A stretch of DNA of 64,000 bases from Thiobacillus sp. (GCA_024235835.1 JACKLQ010000001.1:1116001-1180000), one strand, 5' to 3'; counted from the first letter of the stretch, positions 1 to 7,238 are shown. Notes: generated from the sequence alone by a model not told the origin. A program made the numbers and translations.

Positions 1-79
1 CGAGCCGGAAGTGGTGGGCAAGGCCTGCACCCTGCGCCCCGGCGACCCCGGCTTCGAGGAATGCGAGGCCTGCCAGTAA
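1..79 (+). CDS. nrdA: ribonucleotide reductase class Ia alpha subunit, C-terminal end (partial)
   Basis: Only the last 25 codons are inside the window, read from position 2. The tail ends in ECEACQ, a CxxC-type pair at the extreme C-terminus. In class Ia NrdA such a tail shuttles electrons from thioredoxin or glutaredoxin to the active site. Identification rests on this tail plus the nrdB gene 950 bases downstream in the same direction. An HDOD gene lies between them, 13 bases after this stop, so the three are probably co-transcribed. The short length limits certainty. Confidence 0.75.
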   Translation, partial: EPEVVGKACTLRPGDPGFEECEACQ

Positions 80-92
80 GGGACCAGCCATC

Positions 93-1001
93 ATGACGCT
101 GGTCGAGTCGCCCACCGCCAAGCCGGCCACCACCCCCGCATCCCTGGCTCAGGAGGTGCACAGCCTCTTCAGCCTGCCCGACCTGGTATTCCGGGCCTGC
201 AAGGTGATGGACACCTCCACCGCCACCGCCCAGGACCTGGTGGAGGTGGTCCAGCTGGATGCCAACCTGGTGGCCACCGTGCTGCGCCTGGCCAATTCGG
301 CCATGTACGGCCAGCGTGGCCGGGTGGACACCCTGACCCGGGCCGTCGCCCTCATTGGCCACCGGGCCCTGCGGGACCTGGTGCTGGCGGCGTCGGCAGT
401 AAAGGTGTTTCGCGACATCCCTCCGGAGTTCGTGGACATGGACACCTTCTGGGACAACAGCACCACCTGTGCCGTTTTCGCCCGGCTGGCTGCGAGCTAC
501 CTGCGGATGAAGGACGGGGACAGCCTGTTCCTCGCCGGCCTGCTGCACGGCGTCGGACGCCTGGTGTTCTACGTGCGCCGGCCGGCGGAATACCGCGAGG
601 TGCTGCGCCTGGCCCAGGCGGATGGACTGGACCTGGTGGAAGGCGAACGACGGGTGTTCGGCTTCAGCCACGCCGAAGTGGGCGCGGCCCTGCTCGAATC
701 CTGGGGCTTGCCTGAAAAGCTGCACCAGTCGGTTCGCCACCAGCTTGCCCCGGATGCCACACCCGATTTCGTCCGGGAAGTCGCCGTCATCCACCTGGCC
801 GCCATCCAGGCCGCCCAGCTGGCCCCCTGCCTGAAGACCGACATGGAGCCCGAACCCTTCACCCCCGACGCCCAAGCAGCCAACAGCATGAAGCTGCTGG
901 GCCTCAGCCGCGCAACCCTTGAAGAAATCCGCCTGGAAACCCTGGCCTCCGGCCTGGAGGTCCTGGAGATCATCCATCCCGGCACCAGCATCATTTTCTG
1001 A
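93..1001 (+). CDS. HDOD domain protein encoded between nrdA and nrdB
   Basis: A 302-residue soluble protein with no signal peptide or membrane segment. An HDOD domain covers roughly residues 20-215: the NSAMYG segment with its preceding LRLA helix near residue 70, the AVALIGHRALRDLVL helix near 90-105, and an HGVGRLVFY segment near 153. HDOD proteins are HD-superfamily relatives that usually lack phosphodiesterase activity and act as signalling adaptors. The start lies 13 bases after the nrdA stop and the stop lies 31 bases before nrdB, so it belongs to the ribonucleotide reductase operon. A role in controlling NrdAB or in coupling it to signalling is inference only. Confidence 0.85.
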   Translation: MTLVESPTAKPATTPASLAQEVHSLFSLPDLVFRACKVMDTSTATAQDLVEVVQLDANLVATVLRLANSAMYGQRGRVDTLTRAVALIGHRALRDLVLAASAVKVFRDIPPEFVDMDTFWDNSTTCAVFARLAASYLRMKDGDSLFLAGLLHGVGRLVFYVRRPAEYREVLRLAQADGLDLVEGERRVFGFSHAEVGAALLESWGLPEKLHQSVRHQLAPDATPDFVREVAVIHLAAIQAAQLAPCLKTDMEPEPFTPDAQAANSMKLLGLSRATLEEIRLETLASGLEVLEIIHPGTSIIF

Positions 1002-1032
1002 ACAGACACACAACACGAAGGAGACCACCCCC

Positions 1033-2262
1033 ATGCTCAGCTTCGAAGACGACTTCACCCCCACCGCCACCCCCGCACCCGCGCCCATGCCCCAGCTTCA
1101 GCCCGCCAACCTGGGCCTGGGCTTTGCCGGCGGCGGCGTGGCCCAACCCAACTGGGACACCCCCAAGGCCCCCCCCCTTTCCCAAAGGGGGGCAGGGGGG
1201 ATTTCCGCTGCCATTCCCAAGGAAGGTGAAGCCCCCCAGAAGAACCGCCGCGTGCGGGTGGAAGACAAGCGCATCATCAACGCCAGCACCGACGTGAACC
1301 AGCTCGTGCCCTTCAAGTACAAGTGGGCCTGGGAAAAATACATCGCCGCCTGCGCAAACCACTGGATGCCCCAGGAAGTGAACATGAACCGGGACATCGC
1401 CACCTGGAAGGACCCCAACGGCCTCACCGAGGACGAGCGCCTCATCGTCAAGCGCAACCTGGGCTTCTTCGTCACCGCCGACAGCCTGGCCGCCAACAAC
1501 ATCGTCCTGGGCACCTACCGCCAGATCACCGCCCCCGAATGCCGCCAGTACCTGCTGCGCCAGGCCTTCGAGGAAGCCATCCACACCCACGCCTACCAGT
1601 ACATCGTGGAAAGCCTGGGCCTGGACGAAGGCGAAATCTTCAACGCCTACCACGAGGTGAGCAGCATCAAGGCCAAGGACGAGTTCCTGCTGCCCTTCAT
1701 CGACGTGCTCTCCAACCCGGACTTCAAGACCGGCACCCCCGAGGACGACCAGACCTTCCTCAAGTCCCTCATCGCCTTCGCCTGCATCATGGAAGGCCTG
1801 TTCTTCTACGTGGGCTTCGTGCAGATCCTGGCCATGGGCCGCCAGAACAAGATGACCGGCGCCGCCGAGCAGTACCAGTACATCCTTCGGGACGAGTCCA
1901 TGCACTGCAACTTCGGCATCGACATGATCAACCAGATCAAGCTGGAAGAGCCCCACCTGTGGACCCCCGCCTTCAAGGCCGAGCTCAAGGCCATGTTCAT
2001 GAAGGCCGTGGAGCTGGAATACCAATACGCCGAAGACACCATGCCCCGGGGCGTGCTGGGCCTGAACGCCCCCATGTTCAAGGAATACCTGCGCTTCATC
2101 GCCAACCGCCGCGCCACCCAAATTGGCCTGGACGAACTCTTCCCCGGCGCCAACAACCCCTTCCCCTGGATGGCCGAGATGATCGACCTGAAGAAGGAAA
2201 AGAACTTTTTCGAGACGAGGGTCACCGAGTACCAAACGGGTGGCGCACTCGCTTGGGATTGA
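1033..2262 (+). CDS. nrdB: ribonucleotide reductase class Ia beta subunit
   Basis: Supplies the diiron-tyrosyl radical that NrdA uses to reduce ribonucleotides. With the ATG at 1033 the product is 409 residues; a GAAGGAG ribosome site lies just upstream. Iron ligands and radical site are visible: Asp in ADSLAAN, Glu181 and His184 in EEAIH followed by Tyr188, Glu in IMEGLFF, and Glu/His in RDESMH. Residues about 1-80 form a Pro/Ala-rich extension absent from the E. coli protein. It contains PPLSQRGAGG, encoded by a repeat-like insertion at 1170-1206. The reading frame is open further upstream, but the ribosome site favours 1033. Confidence 0.95.
   Translation: MLSFEDDFTPTATPAPAPMPQLQPANLGLGFAGGGVAQPNWDTPKAPPLSQRGAGGISAAIPKEGEAPQKNRRVRVEDKRIINASTDVNQLVPFKYKWAWEKYIAACANHWMPQEVNMNRDIATWKDPNGLTEDERLIVKRNLGFFVTADSLAANNIVLGTYRQITAPECRQYLLRQAFEEAIHTHAYQYIVESLGLDEGEIFNAYHEVSSIKAKDEFLLPFIDVLSNPDFKTGTPEDDQTFLKSLIAFACIMEGLFFYVGFVQILAMGRQNKMTGAAEQYQYILRDESMHCNFGIDMINQIKLEEPHLWTPAFKAELKAMFMKAVELEYQYAEDTMPRGVLGLNAPMFKEYLRFIANRRATQIGLDELFPGANNPFPWMAEMIDLKKEKNFFETRVTEYQTGGALAWD
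1170..1206 (+). repeat. in-frame C/G-rich palindromic repeat inside nrdB
   Basis: A CCCCCCCTTT-CCC-AAAGGGGGG palindrome followed by CAGGGGGGATT lies inside the nrdB reading frame, at codons about 47-58. The shape matches the CCCTTT/AAAGGG repeats usually found between genes in proteobacteria. Here it adds a low-complexity linker to the N-terminal extension of NrdB without breaking the frame. Confidence 0.7.
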
Positions 2263-2272
2263 TCTGACCAGT

Positions 2273-2310
2273 CCCCTCTCCCGCAAGCGGGAGAGGGTTA
2301 GGGAGAGGGA
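2273..2310. repeat. REP-like palindrome after nrdB
   Basis: An 11-bp perfect inverted repeat (CCCTCTCCCGC at 2274-2284, GCGGGAGAGGG at 2287-2297) is followed by TTAGGGAGAGGG, 11 bases after the nrdB stop. This is a common interspersed palindrome type in proteobacteria. It could also act as a terminator hairpin, but no T-run follows. Confidence 0.7.
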
Positions 2311-2357
2311 AATACAGAGGTAAATGCGAAGGTAACACCAACAACAGGAGACACCCC

Positions 2358-2519
2358 ATGCGTACCCTGCAAGCCAACGAAGCCAAAGCCCGGTTCACCG
2401 CCTTCATCGCCAAGGTCAAGGCCCACAAAGAGGAAGCCCGGCACTACAAGGACATGGATCAGTCGGTGGTCACCACCATCCGGTATCAGCGGATGGCCGG
2501 TCAGGAACGGCGGGTCTGA
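2358..2519 (+). CDS. small protein with Phd-antitoxin-like N-terminus (53 aa)
   Basis: A 53-codon ORF begins with MRTLQANEAKARF. This resembles the first segment of Phd/YefM antitoxins, where ANEAK-R-F is typical. The rest, rich in Lys, Arg, His and Gln, does not continue that fold. A clear AACAGGAGACA ribosome site lies 7 bases before the ATG. It sits between nrdB and the higBA module in the same direction. It may be a free-standing small protein or a truncated antitoxin; I do not recognise it as a named family. Confidence 0.5.
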   Translation: MRTLQANEAKARFTAFIAKVKAHKEEARHYKDMDQSVVTTIRYQRMAGQERRV

Positions 2520-2641
2520 GCGTATTGCAAAACCGGCCGGCCCCATGAATTAGGAGCTCTGCCGTGCGTAGTTTCGGGAGGGGCACTCAAAAACAACAGC
2601 CCCATGACTGATAACAATATATTTACAGTTGACAGTGGGGT

Positions 2642-2920
2642 ATGATCAAAACATTCCGGCAGAAGTGCCTGGAAACCTTCTTCCTGACCGGCAGCAAGAA
2701 AGGCATTCAACCCAGCCACGCCAATAAGCTCCGCCTGCAACTGGCCTCGCTGGACTCTGCCAGAGGCCCCCAGGACATGAACGTCAGCGGCTGGCGGCTA
2801 CATGCATTGACGGGCGACTTGGCAGGCCACTGGTCGGTAACGGTAAACGGCAACTGGCGCATGACCTTCCGCTTTGAAGGCCAGGACGGGGAACTGGTTG
2901 ATTATCAGGACTACCACTAG
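2642..2920 (+). CDS. higB: HigB-type mRNA interferase toxin
   Basis: A 92-residue protein of the RelE/HigB plasmid-maintenance-killer type. Known members cleave mRNA on the ribosome. Landmarks are the N-terminal IKTFRQKCLETFF, the central LDSARGPQDMNV, and the C-terminal NGNWRMTFRFEGQDGELVDYQDYH, typical of HigB including the final acidic/aromatic tail. Length is usual for the family. The antitoxin gene starts 9 bases after this stop: toxin first, antitoxin second is the normal higBA order. A TTGACA and TATGAT lie just before the start, but the spacing is too short to assign a promoter firmly. Confidence 0.92.
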   Translation: MIKTFRQKCLETFFLTGSKKGIQPSHANKLRLQLASLDSARGPQDMNVSGWRLHALTGDLAGHWSVTVNGNWRMTFRFEGQDGELVDYQDYH

Positions 2921-2929
2921 AGGCAAGAG

Positions 2930-3214
2930 ATGAGCCGCATGCACAACCCACCCCACCCCGGCGAAGTCCTGCGGGAATGGATGAGCGAATTGACGGTGAC
3001 GGAGGCCGCCGAGGCTTTGCAGGTCTCCCGGGTCACGCTGTCGAAAATCCTCAACAGCAAGGGCGGCATCAGTGCGGATATGGCCCTCAGGCTATCCCAG
3101 TGGCTGGGAACCTCGCCCGATCTCTGGTTGGGGATGCAGAACCAATACGATCTGTGGCAAGCGAGCCAGGCCAAGCGGCCAGCGATCAAGCCTTTGGAGA
3201 GGATGGCTGCGTGA
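2930..3214 (+). CDS. higA: HigA-type antitoxin, XRE-family HTH
   Basis: A 94-residue helix-turn-helix protein. The start NPPHPGEVLREWM is the hallmark of HigA antitoxins. The HTH covers about residues 20-60 (VTEAAEALQVSRVTLSKILN), followed by SADMALRLSQWLGTSPDLWLGMQ. It neutralises HigB and represses the shared promoter in characterised systems. An AGGCAAGAG ribosome site sits in the 9-base gap after higB, so the two are translationally linked. The DNA immediately after its stop enters a repeat array. Confidence 0.93.
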   Translation: MSRMHNPPHPGEVLREWMSELTVTEAAEALQVSRVTLSKILNSKGGISADMALRLSQWLGTSPDLWLGMQNQYDLWQASQAKRPAIKPLERMAA

Positions 3215-3218
3215 AAAC

Positions 3219-3333
3219 GTGGTCCGTCCCTAATTACCCGCGCTAATTACCCGCGCTAATTACCCGCGCTAATTACCCGCGCTAATTACCCGCGCTAATT
3301 ACCCGCGCTAATTACCCGGTCCCTAATTACCCG
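3219..3333 (+). repeat. 13-bp tandem array (TAATTACCCGCGC) with GTGGTCCGTCCC leader
   Basis: The decamer TAATTACCCG occurs eight times: at 3231, 3244, 3257, 3270, 3283, 3296, 3309 and 3324. The first seven have an exact 13-bp period and the last is offset by 15. The array is entered through GTGGTCCGTCCC (3219-3230), and GGTCCC recurs before the last copy. The leader is the inverted counterpart of GGGACAGACCAC at 4511-4522. The array ends exactly where a truncated hisD begins. Confidence 0.9.
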
Positions 3334-3519
3334 CTGCCCACCTCCCGCACGGCCCGCTTCTCCTCGCCCCTGGGGGTGTACGACTTCCAGAAGCGCTCCA
3401 GCCTCATCCAGGTATCCGAGACGGGGGCCAAAACCCTGGGCGAGATCGCCGCCGCCCTGGCCTACGGCGAAGGCCTCCAGGCCCACGGACGATCTGCGGA
3501 GTTCCGGTTCAACGACTGA
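3334..3519 (+). pseudogene. hisD: histidinol dehydrogenase 3' fragment (hisD relic)
   Basis: Read from CTG at 3334, 61 sense codons give a protein tail beginning LPTSRTARFSSPLGVYDFQ and continuing KRSSLIQVSE, ending at TGA 3517-3519. This matches the C-terminal end of histidinol dehydrogenase, the last enzyme of histidine synthesis. No start codon or N-terminal domain exists: the tandem array at 3231-3333 abuts the first recognisable codon. It is a broken piece, not a functional gene. A strong terminator follows 22 bases later, so the fragment may have arrived with its own 3' end. Confidence 0.82.
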
Positions 3520-3541
3520 ACCAAGTAGGCCCGCCATGAAT

Positions 3542-3564
3542 CCCCGGCCAGGCCGGGGTTTTTT
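3542..3564 (+). terminator. rho-independent terminator after the hisD fragment
   Basis: CCCCGG-CCAGG-CCGGGG stem-loop (an 8-bp inverted repeat with a central A, 3542-3558) followed directly by six T residues (3559-3564). Confidence 0.85.
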
Positions 3565-3788
3565 GTGTCTGGATGTTCGAGCAGAAACTCCAGCCTACGC
3601 GGCATGGAGGCTGAAGGGGGCGAATGTTGAATGCCGAAGGGCGGCCTCGTTGCTGCCCGTGGAGATGCCGCCTGCAGCGAGCAGGTCGGGGTCAGGAGCG
3701 GACGGACGCGAGTCGAGTCGAGTCAAGTCGATAAGGGCAATGCATATGAGGCTTGATAGGCCCCATGGCTTGGACGAGAATAGCCACC

Positions 3789-4067
3789 ATGAAGGCGTCG
3801 CTGATCAGGCGGATCAAGGAGACTTACGGGCGGGGAGTCATCGAAGGCGTCATCTGGGAAGTGCCGGCGCCCGTACCCCCGTCGGGACATCGCATCAAGT
3901 ACCGTCTGGTCTATGTGGTTGATGGCAAACGCCTGGTCGGCTACGACAACGAAAGGGGTAAGGGCGACCACAAGCACATGGGCACAGTGGAAACGCCCTA
4001 CGATTTCAAGGATGTGCCCACCTTGATCCGCGACTTCTTGCGGGATGTGAAGGAGCTTGAATCATGA
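3789..4067 (+). CDS. tumE: TumE-family (DUF6516) toxin
   Basis: With the ATG at 3789 the product is 92 residues, starting MKASLIRRIKETYGRG. The segment EGVIWEVPAPVPPSGHRIKYR, continuing LVYVVDGKRLVGYDNERGKGDHKH, is typical of the DUF6516/TumE toxins found beside small HTH antitoxins. The conserved YDNERGKGDHKH block is clear. Two in-frame ATGs upstream (3753, 3765) would add up to 12 residues. The stop overlaps the downstream antitoxin start by 4 bases (ATGA), so the pair is translationally coupled. The cellular target is not evident from sequence. Confidence 0.8.
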   Translation: MKASLIRRIKETYGRGVIEGVIWEVPAPVPPSGHRIKYRLVYVVDGKRLVGYDNERGKGDHKHMGTVETPYDFKDVPTLIRDFLRDVKELES

Positions 4068-4432
4068 GCGTGCTGGAAGTGAAAGTCGGACAGCCAATCG
4101 AAGTCAGCCTGGCCCAGTTTGGAGAGGCTTTGCAAGCAGCCATGGAAGGTCAGCGGGTCAGTCCGTATCACGGCATCGGGTTTCGCACCATGGCGCAATT
4201 CAGCGAGGTGTTCACTCCGAAACGCTGGGAATTGGTCGAGTCGCTGAAAGCGGCGGGTCCGCTCTCGATTTATGCATTGGCAAAACGATTGTCCCGGCAT
4301 TACCGCAACGTGTACAAGGATGTCAGCGCACTGATGGAATGGACGGTAATCGAGAAGGATGATGCCGGCCGGGTGTACGTTCCTTGGGATGAGATCGATG
4401 TCCGCTGGCCATTGCTCAAACAGGTTGCATGA
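4064..4432 (+). CDS. tumA: TumA-like HTH antitoxin
   Basis: A 122-residue protein with a winged-helix type HTH around residues 50-100. PKRWELVESLKAAGPLSIYA and LAKRLSRHYRNVYKDVSAL match the archaeal/bacterial 'HVO_A0114'-like DNA-binding proteins paired with TumE toxins. Its ATG overlaps the toxin stop. It probably neutralises the toxin and autoregulates the operon (family knowledge). Three copies of an AGTAATAGGGGACAG repeat begin 31 bases after the stop. Confidence 0.78.
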   Translation: MSVLEVKVGQPIEVSLAQFGEALQAAMEGQRVSPYHGIGFRTMAQFSEVFTPKRWELVESLKAAGPLSIYALAKRLSRHYRNVYKDVSALMEWTVIEKDDAGRVYVPWDEIDVRWPLLKQVA

Positions 4433-4463
4433 TTTGAAGAATACTTTACTTAATCCGTGGCAG

Positions 4464-4522
4464 GAGTAATAGGGGACAGGAGGGAGGAGTAATAGGGGAC
4501 AGAGTAATAGGGGACAGACCAC
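4464..4522 (-). repeat. three GAGTAATAGGGGACAG copies ending in GGGACAGACCAC
   Basis: Copies lie at 4464-4479, 4487-4502 and 4502-4517. The last runs into GACCACTTTTTT. Read on the minus strand this is GTGGTCTGTCCCC followed by repeated TATTACTC, the same architecture as the array at 3219-3333 but in opposite orientation (11 of 12 leader bases match). The pair brackets the hisD fragment and the TumEA module. Confidence 0.85.
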
Positions 4523-4556
4523 TTTTTTCTACATCCCATCATGAAACCGCAGTCCC

Positions 4557-4937
4557 ATGAAAACCCTCTACGCCCTGGTCGCCTCCCCTTTCGCCGCCCA
4601 TTTCCCCGACCTGTACCAGGAACTGGGCATCGTGGCAGAGCGTTTCGACTCCGCCCGCAACCTGCACCGCACCCTGAAGCAGAAGAAGCCGGATTTCTTC
4701 GTGGGTGAATTCATCTATGCCTGGGGCAATGACTACGCGGGCAACACGGTCTCCAATCTGGATGTGACCCTACGCACCCTCCAGGCCGTGGCGCCCCAGG
4801 CGAAGGTCATCATCGTCATGCAGCCCGGCGAGGCGGCCCACATCGGCAAGCTGCTGGATTTGTTCCCCGTCCATGCCGTGCTGCAAACCCCCATCGCCGA
4901 GGACCAGATGCGGGCCGCGTTGGTGGGGGTGGAATGA
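4557..4937 (+). CDS. conserved-looking hypothetical protein, receiver-like (126 aa)
   Basis: A 126-residue soluble protein with alternating strands and helices (KTLYALVASPF, PDFFVGEFIYAWG, QAKVIIVMQPGEAAH, VHAVLQTPIAEDQMRAALVG). The layout recalls a flavodoxin-like or receiver-like alpha/beta fold, particularly the late hydrophobic strand followed by TPI and a helix. There is no phosphoacceptor Asp where a true receiver would have it. No operon partner: a repeat cluster precedes it and a REP-like region follows. Function unknown. Confidence 0.65.
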   Translation: MKTLYALVASPFAAHFPDLYQELGIVAERFDSARNLHRTLKQKKPDFFVGEFIYAWGNDYAGNTVSNLDVTLRTLQAVAPQAKVIIVMQPGEAAHIGKLLDLFPVHAVLQTPIAEDQMRAALVGVE

Positions 4938-4944
4938 GCCCGGC

Positions 4945-5021
4945 GTAGGGCGCAATCACCGAAGGGTATTGCGCCGCATAAAAGATGCACCCGGCGGATA
5001 ACGCCTTCGTCGCATCCGCCC
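4945..5021. repeat. REP-like double hairpin
   Basis: Two palindromes in tandem: GGCGCAAT/ATTGCGCC (4949-4956, 4968-4975) and GGCGGAT/ATCCGCC (4993-4999, 5014-5020). The intervening CACCGAAGGGT and ATAAAAGATGC are typical of interspersed repetitive palindromes in proteobacterial intergenic DNA. Confidence 0.75.
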
Positions 5022-5098
5022 TCCAGGCCGTAGTGAGCAAGGCAGGCTGCCAGGCTCTATAGTCTCGCTTGACCCATCACCCTTTCACCCGACATCCC

Positions 5099-5785
5099 AT
5101 GTGCGGCCGCTACGCCTTCTCCACCCCGCCCGCGGAAGTTGCCGCCCACTTTGGTCTGGCTGAATGGGCGGACTTCGGCCCCCGCTACAACATCCCGCCG
5201 GGCACCGACATCCCGGTGATTCGCCTGTCCCCCGAGGGCAAGCGGGTGCTGCACCTGCTGCGCTGGGGCCTGGTGCCCCACTGGTCCAGGGACCCGTCCG
5301 TGGGGGCCAAGCTGAACAACGCCCGGGCCGAGGGGGTGAAGGAGAAGCCCTCCTTCCGCGATGCCTTCCGCCGCCGGCGCTGCCTGATCCCCGCCGACGG
5401 GTTCTATGAATGGAAGACCGAGGGGCGGGTGAAGCAGCCCTGGTATTTCAGCCTGAAGTCCGGCAGGCCCCTGGCCATGGGCGGCCTGTGGGAGTCCTGG
5501 CGGAGGCCGGACGGGGAGATCCTGCGCACCTGCGCCGTCATCACCACCGGCCCCAATGAAGTCATGGCGCCTGTGCACGACCGCATGCCGGCCATCATTC
5601 CCCCCGAGCACTGGCAGGATTGGCTGGCGGCACCGCCCGACGAGGTGGAATCCCTGCTGGCCCCCGCCCCTGCAGAGGCCATGCAGGCCTGGAAGGTGGA
5701 CCGCCGGGTAAGCCGTACGACGGAAGACGATGGGGGCTTGATCGAACCCTTGCCGTCTTGCCCGGACCAGCAGACAGGCCACTGA
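5099..5785 (+). CDS. yedK: SRAP-family protein (YedK/HMCES)
   Basis: Binds abasic sites in single-stranded DNA through a covalent link to its N-terminal cysteine, protecting replication forks (family knowledge). The ATG at 5099 is chosen because it places Cys at position 2 (MCGRYAF), which must become the N-terminus. The longer ORF start at 5069 would bury it. Other family marks: NNARAEGVKEKPSFR, CLIPADGFYEW, CAVITTGPNE and HDRMPAII, which carries the active-site His. Length is 228 residues, normal for the family. It stands alone. The tail after about residue 200 is variable. Confidence 0.95.
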   Translation: MCGRYAFSTPPAEVAAHFGLAEWADFGPRYNIPPGTDIPVIRLSPEGKRVLHLLRWGLVPHWSRDPSVGAKLNNARAEGVKEKPSFRDAFRRRRCLIPADGFYEWKTEGRVKQPWYFSLKSGRPLAMGGLWESWRRPDGEILRTCAVITTGPNEVMAPVHDRMPAIIPPEHWQDWLAAPPDEVESLLAPAPAEAMQAWKVDRRVSRTTEDDGGLIEPLPSCPDQQTGH

Positions 5786-5953
5786 AACCAGCGCGCCACC
5801 ACGTTGTCCACACGTTACTTACCAGGGCATACCTGATTTCTGGTTGGCCGCACTGGCGATATATTCCGGTTTCCAAGTAATGCAGGGTGGCAACCCGCCC
5901 CAAGTCCTGGCTTCTGCGCACTGCCGCAGTTTTCCAAATTTGTTCGTGAAGGC

Positions 5954-7132
5954 ATGTCCATTATGAAAAACCGTGCATGGCTGATCTGCTGCCTGACCTT
6001 GCTTGCCGCACCTGCCCAGGCATTTGACCTCTGGGGTTCGGTCAAGGGCCTGGTCGGAGCGGAGAAAACCGAAGAGAAACCTGCGGAGCCCGGGGCGGAT
6101 TCGAGCAGCACAGACAATGCATCCGACGCTGCGCCGTCCCAATCCGCCCCGATATCCACAGCCCTTGACCCGGCACCCAAGGTGGTCAACCTCGATGCGG
6201 ATACCTTCCTGGCCAAGCGCGCATGGCCGAAGAAGGACCTGGCGGCCATGAAGGAGGTAGTGGTGGGCGGCTTCCGCGTGGCCTTTGCCACCAAGGCCGT
6301 GGTGTCAGACAGCATCCGCGCGTCCTACATGGTGGGTGGCACCCATAAGTCAGGCGTCAATTCCAAGGTCGAACTCACCCTGGAAGGCATGGACCTGCAG
6401 CGCATGCAGGCGGAAGTGGACAGGGCCTACGAGGATTTCCTGGCCCAGTTGAAGGCCAGTGGCGTGGACCTCATCCCCTATGCCGACTTCTCCGCCCATC
6501 CCTCCTTCGCGGAGATCGAGGCGGCCAAGGGCAAGGATGGCGGGCCTTACACCGTGGAGCACGGAGGCCGCACCTATTTGGTGCTGTCCCCCACCGGCAT
6601 GAAGCTCTGGTTCGACCAGGCGGAACAGTTGGGCGACCAGGGCGCCTTCGGCTGGGGCAATGGCCGGCGCGCCGGCGATTTCGCCTTCGACAACAAGGCC
6701 CTCGTCCTCAACCCCATGTATGTGGTGGACTTTGCGGAAACCGCCGCCGGCCGCAACAAGGGCCTGTTCGGCGTGCGGAACGAGACCGACGTGGAGGCCA
6801 AGGCAGGCATGAGCCTGAGCAAGAACCTGAGCCTGCTCTATGTGCGCGGACGTGCCGCCCCCATTTCCTCGGCGGTCATGGGCGGGGTGGCGAACCTGAA
6901 GGAGAACGTGGTTTTCGCCGGCCGGTTCGGCCAGCTCAACATGGGAGAAACCGACAGCAACCGGGCCCTCGTGGCCGGCCTGGCCCTCATGGGCCTTTCC
7001 GGCGGACCGGTGCGCACCAACCAGAAAGGGGTCATGCAGGCAGACCCGGCAAGCTACGCGGACTATTCCAGGCACCTGCTGCTGACCGGCAACCGCCTCT
7101 ATGCGCGAGCAATAGGCGATCTTTATCGATAG
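5954..7132 (+). CDS. exported hypothetical protein (392 aa)
   Basis: Begins MSIMKNRAWLICCLTLLAAPAQA, a clear Sec signal peptide with likely cleavage after AQA (residue 23). A second ATG at 5963 may be the real start. Residues about 35-70 are acidic, Ser/Pro-rich and probably disordered. The mature part is alpha/beta and includes FRVAFATKAVVSDSIRASYM and AFGWGNGRRAGDFAF. It ends in a region that could contact other envelope components. I recognise no family. Upstream 160 bases hold no obvious terminator. Probably periplasmic or outer-membrane-associated (inference). Confidence 0.75.
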   Translation: MSIMKNRAWLICCLTLLAAPAQAFDLWGSVKGLVGAEKTEEKPAEPGADSSSTDNASDAAPSQSAPISTALDPAPKVVNLDADTFLAKRAWPKKDLAAMKEVVVGGFRVAFATKAVVSDSIRASYMVGGTHKSGVNSKVELTLEGMDLQRMQAEVDRAYEDFLAQLKASGVDLIPYADFSAHPSFAEIEAAKGKDGGPYTVEHGGRTYLVLSPTGMKLWFDQAEQLGDQGAFGWGNGRRAGDFAFDNKALVLNPMYVVDFAETAAGRNKGLFGVRNETDVEAKAGMSLSKNLSLLYVRGRAAPISSAVMGGVANLKENVVFAGRFGQLNMGETDSNRALVAGLALMGLSGGPVRTNQKGVMQADPASYADYSRHLLLTGNRLYARAIGDLYR

Positions 7133-7238
7133 GCCACCTGGTGCGGAAGGCGCAATACCTTCCGCCACCCGGACCGCGACAACGGGCGTTCCGGATCCAG
7201 GTTTCCGGGACCAGCCTGAAGGAAGGGGGCCTGTCCTA

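Noticed and set aside
991..2286. Long open frame on the minus strand over nrdB, and similar long frames over the hslU, dodecaheme cytochrome and TonB receptor genes.
   Set aside because: GC-rich codon bias opens the opposite frames; they lack ribosome sites and domains and are shadows of the real genes.
3231..3333. Tandem array considered as a CRISPR.
   Set aside because: Units are 13 bp with no variable spacers and no cas genes nearby.
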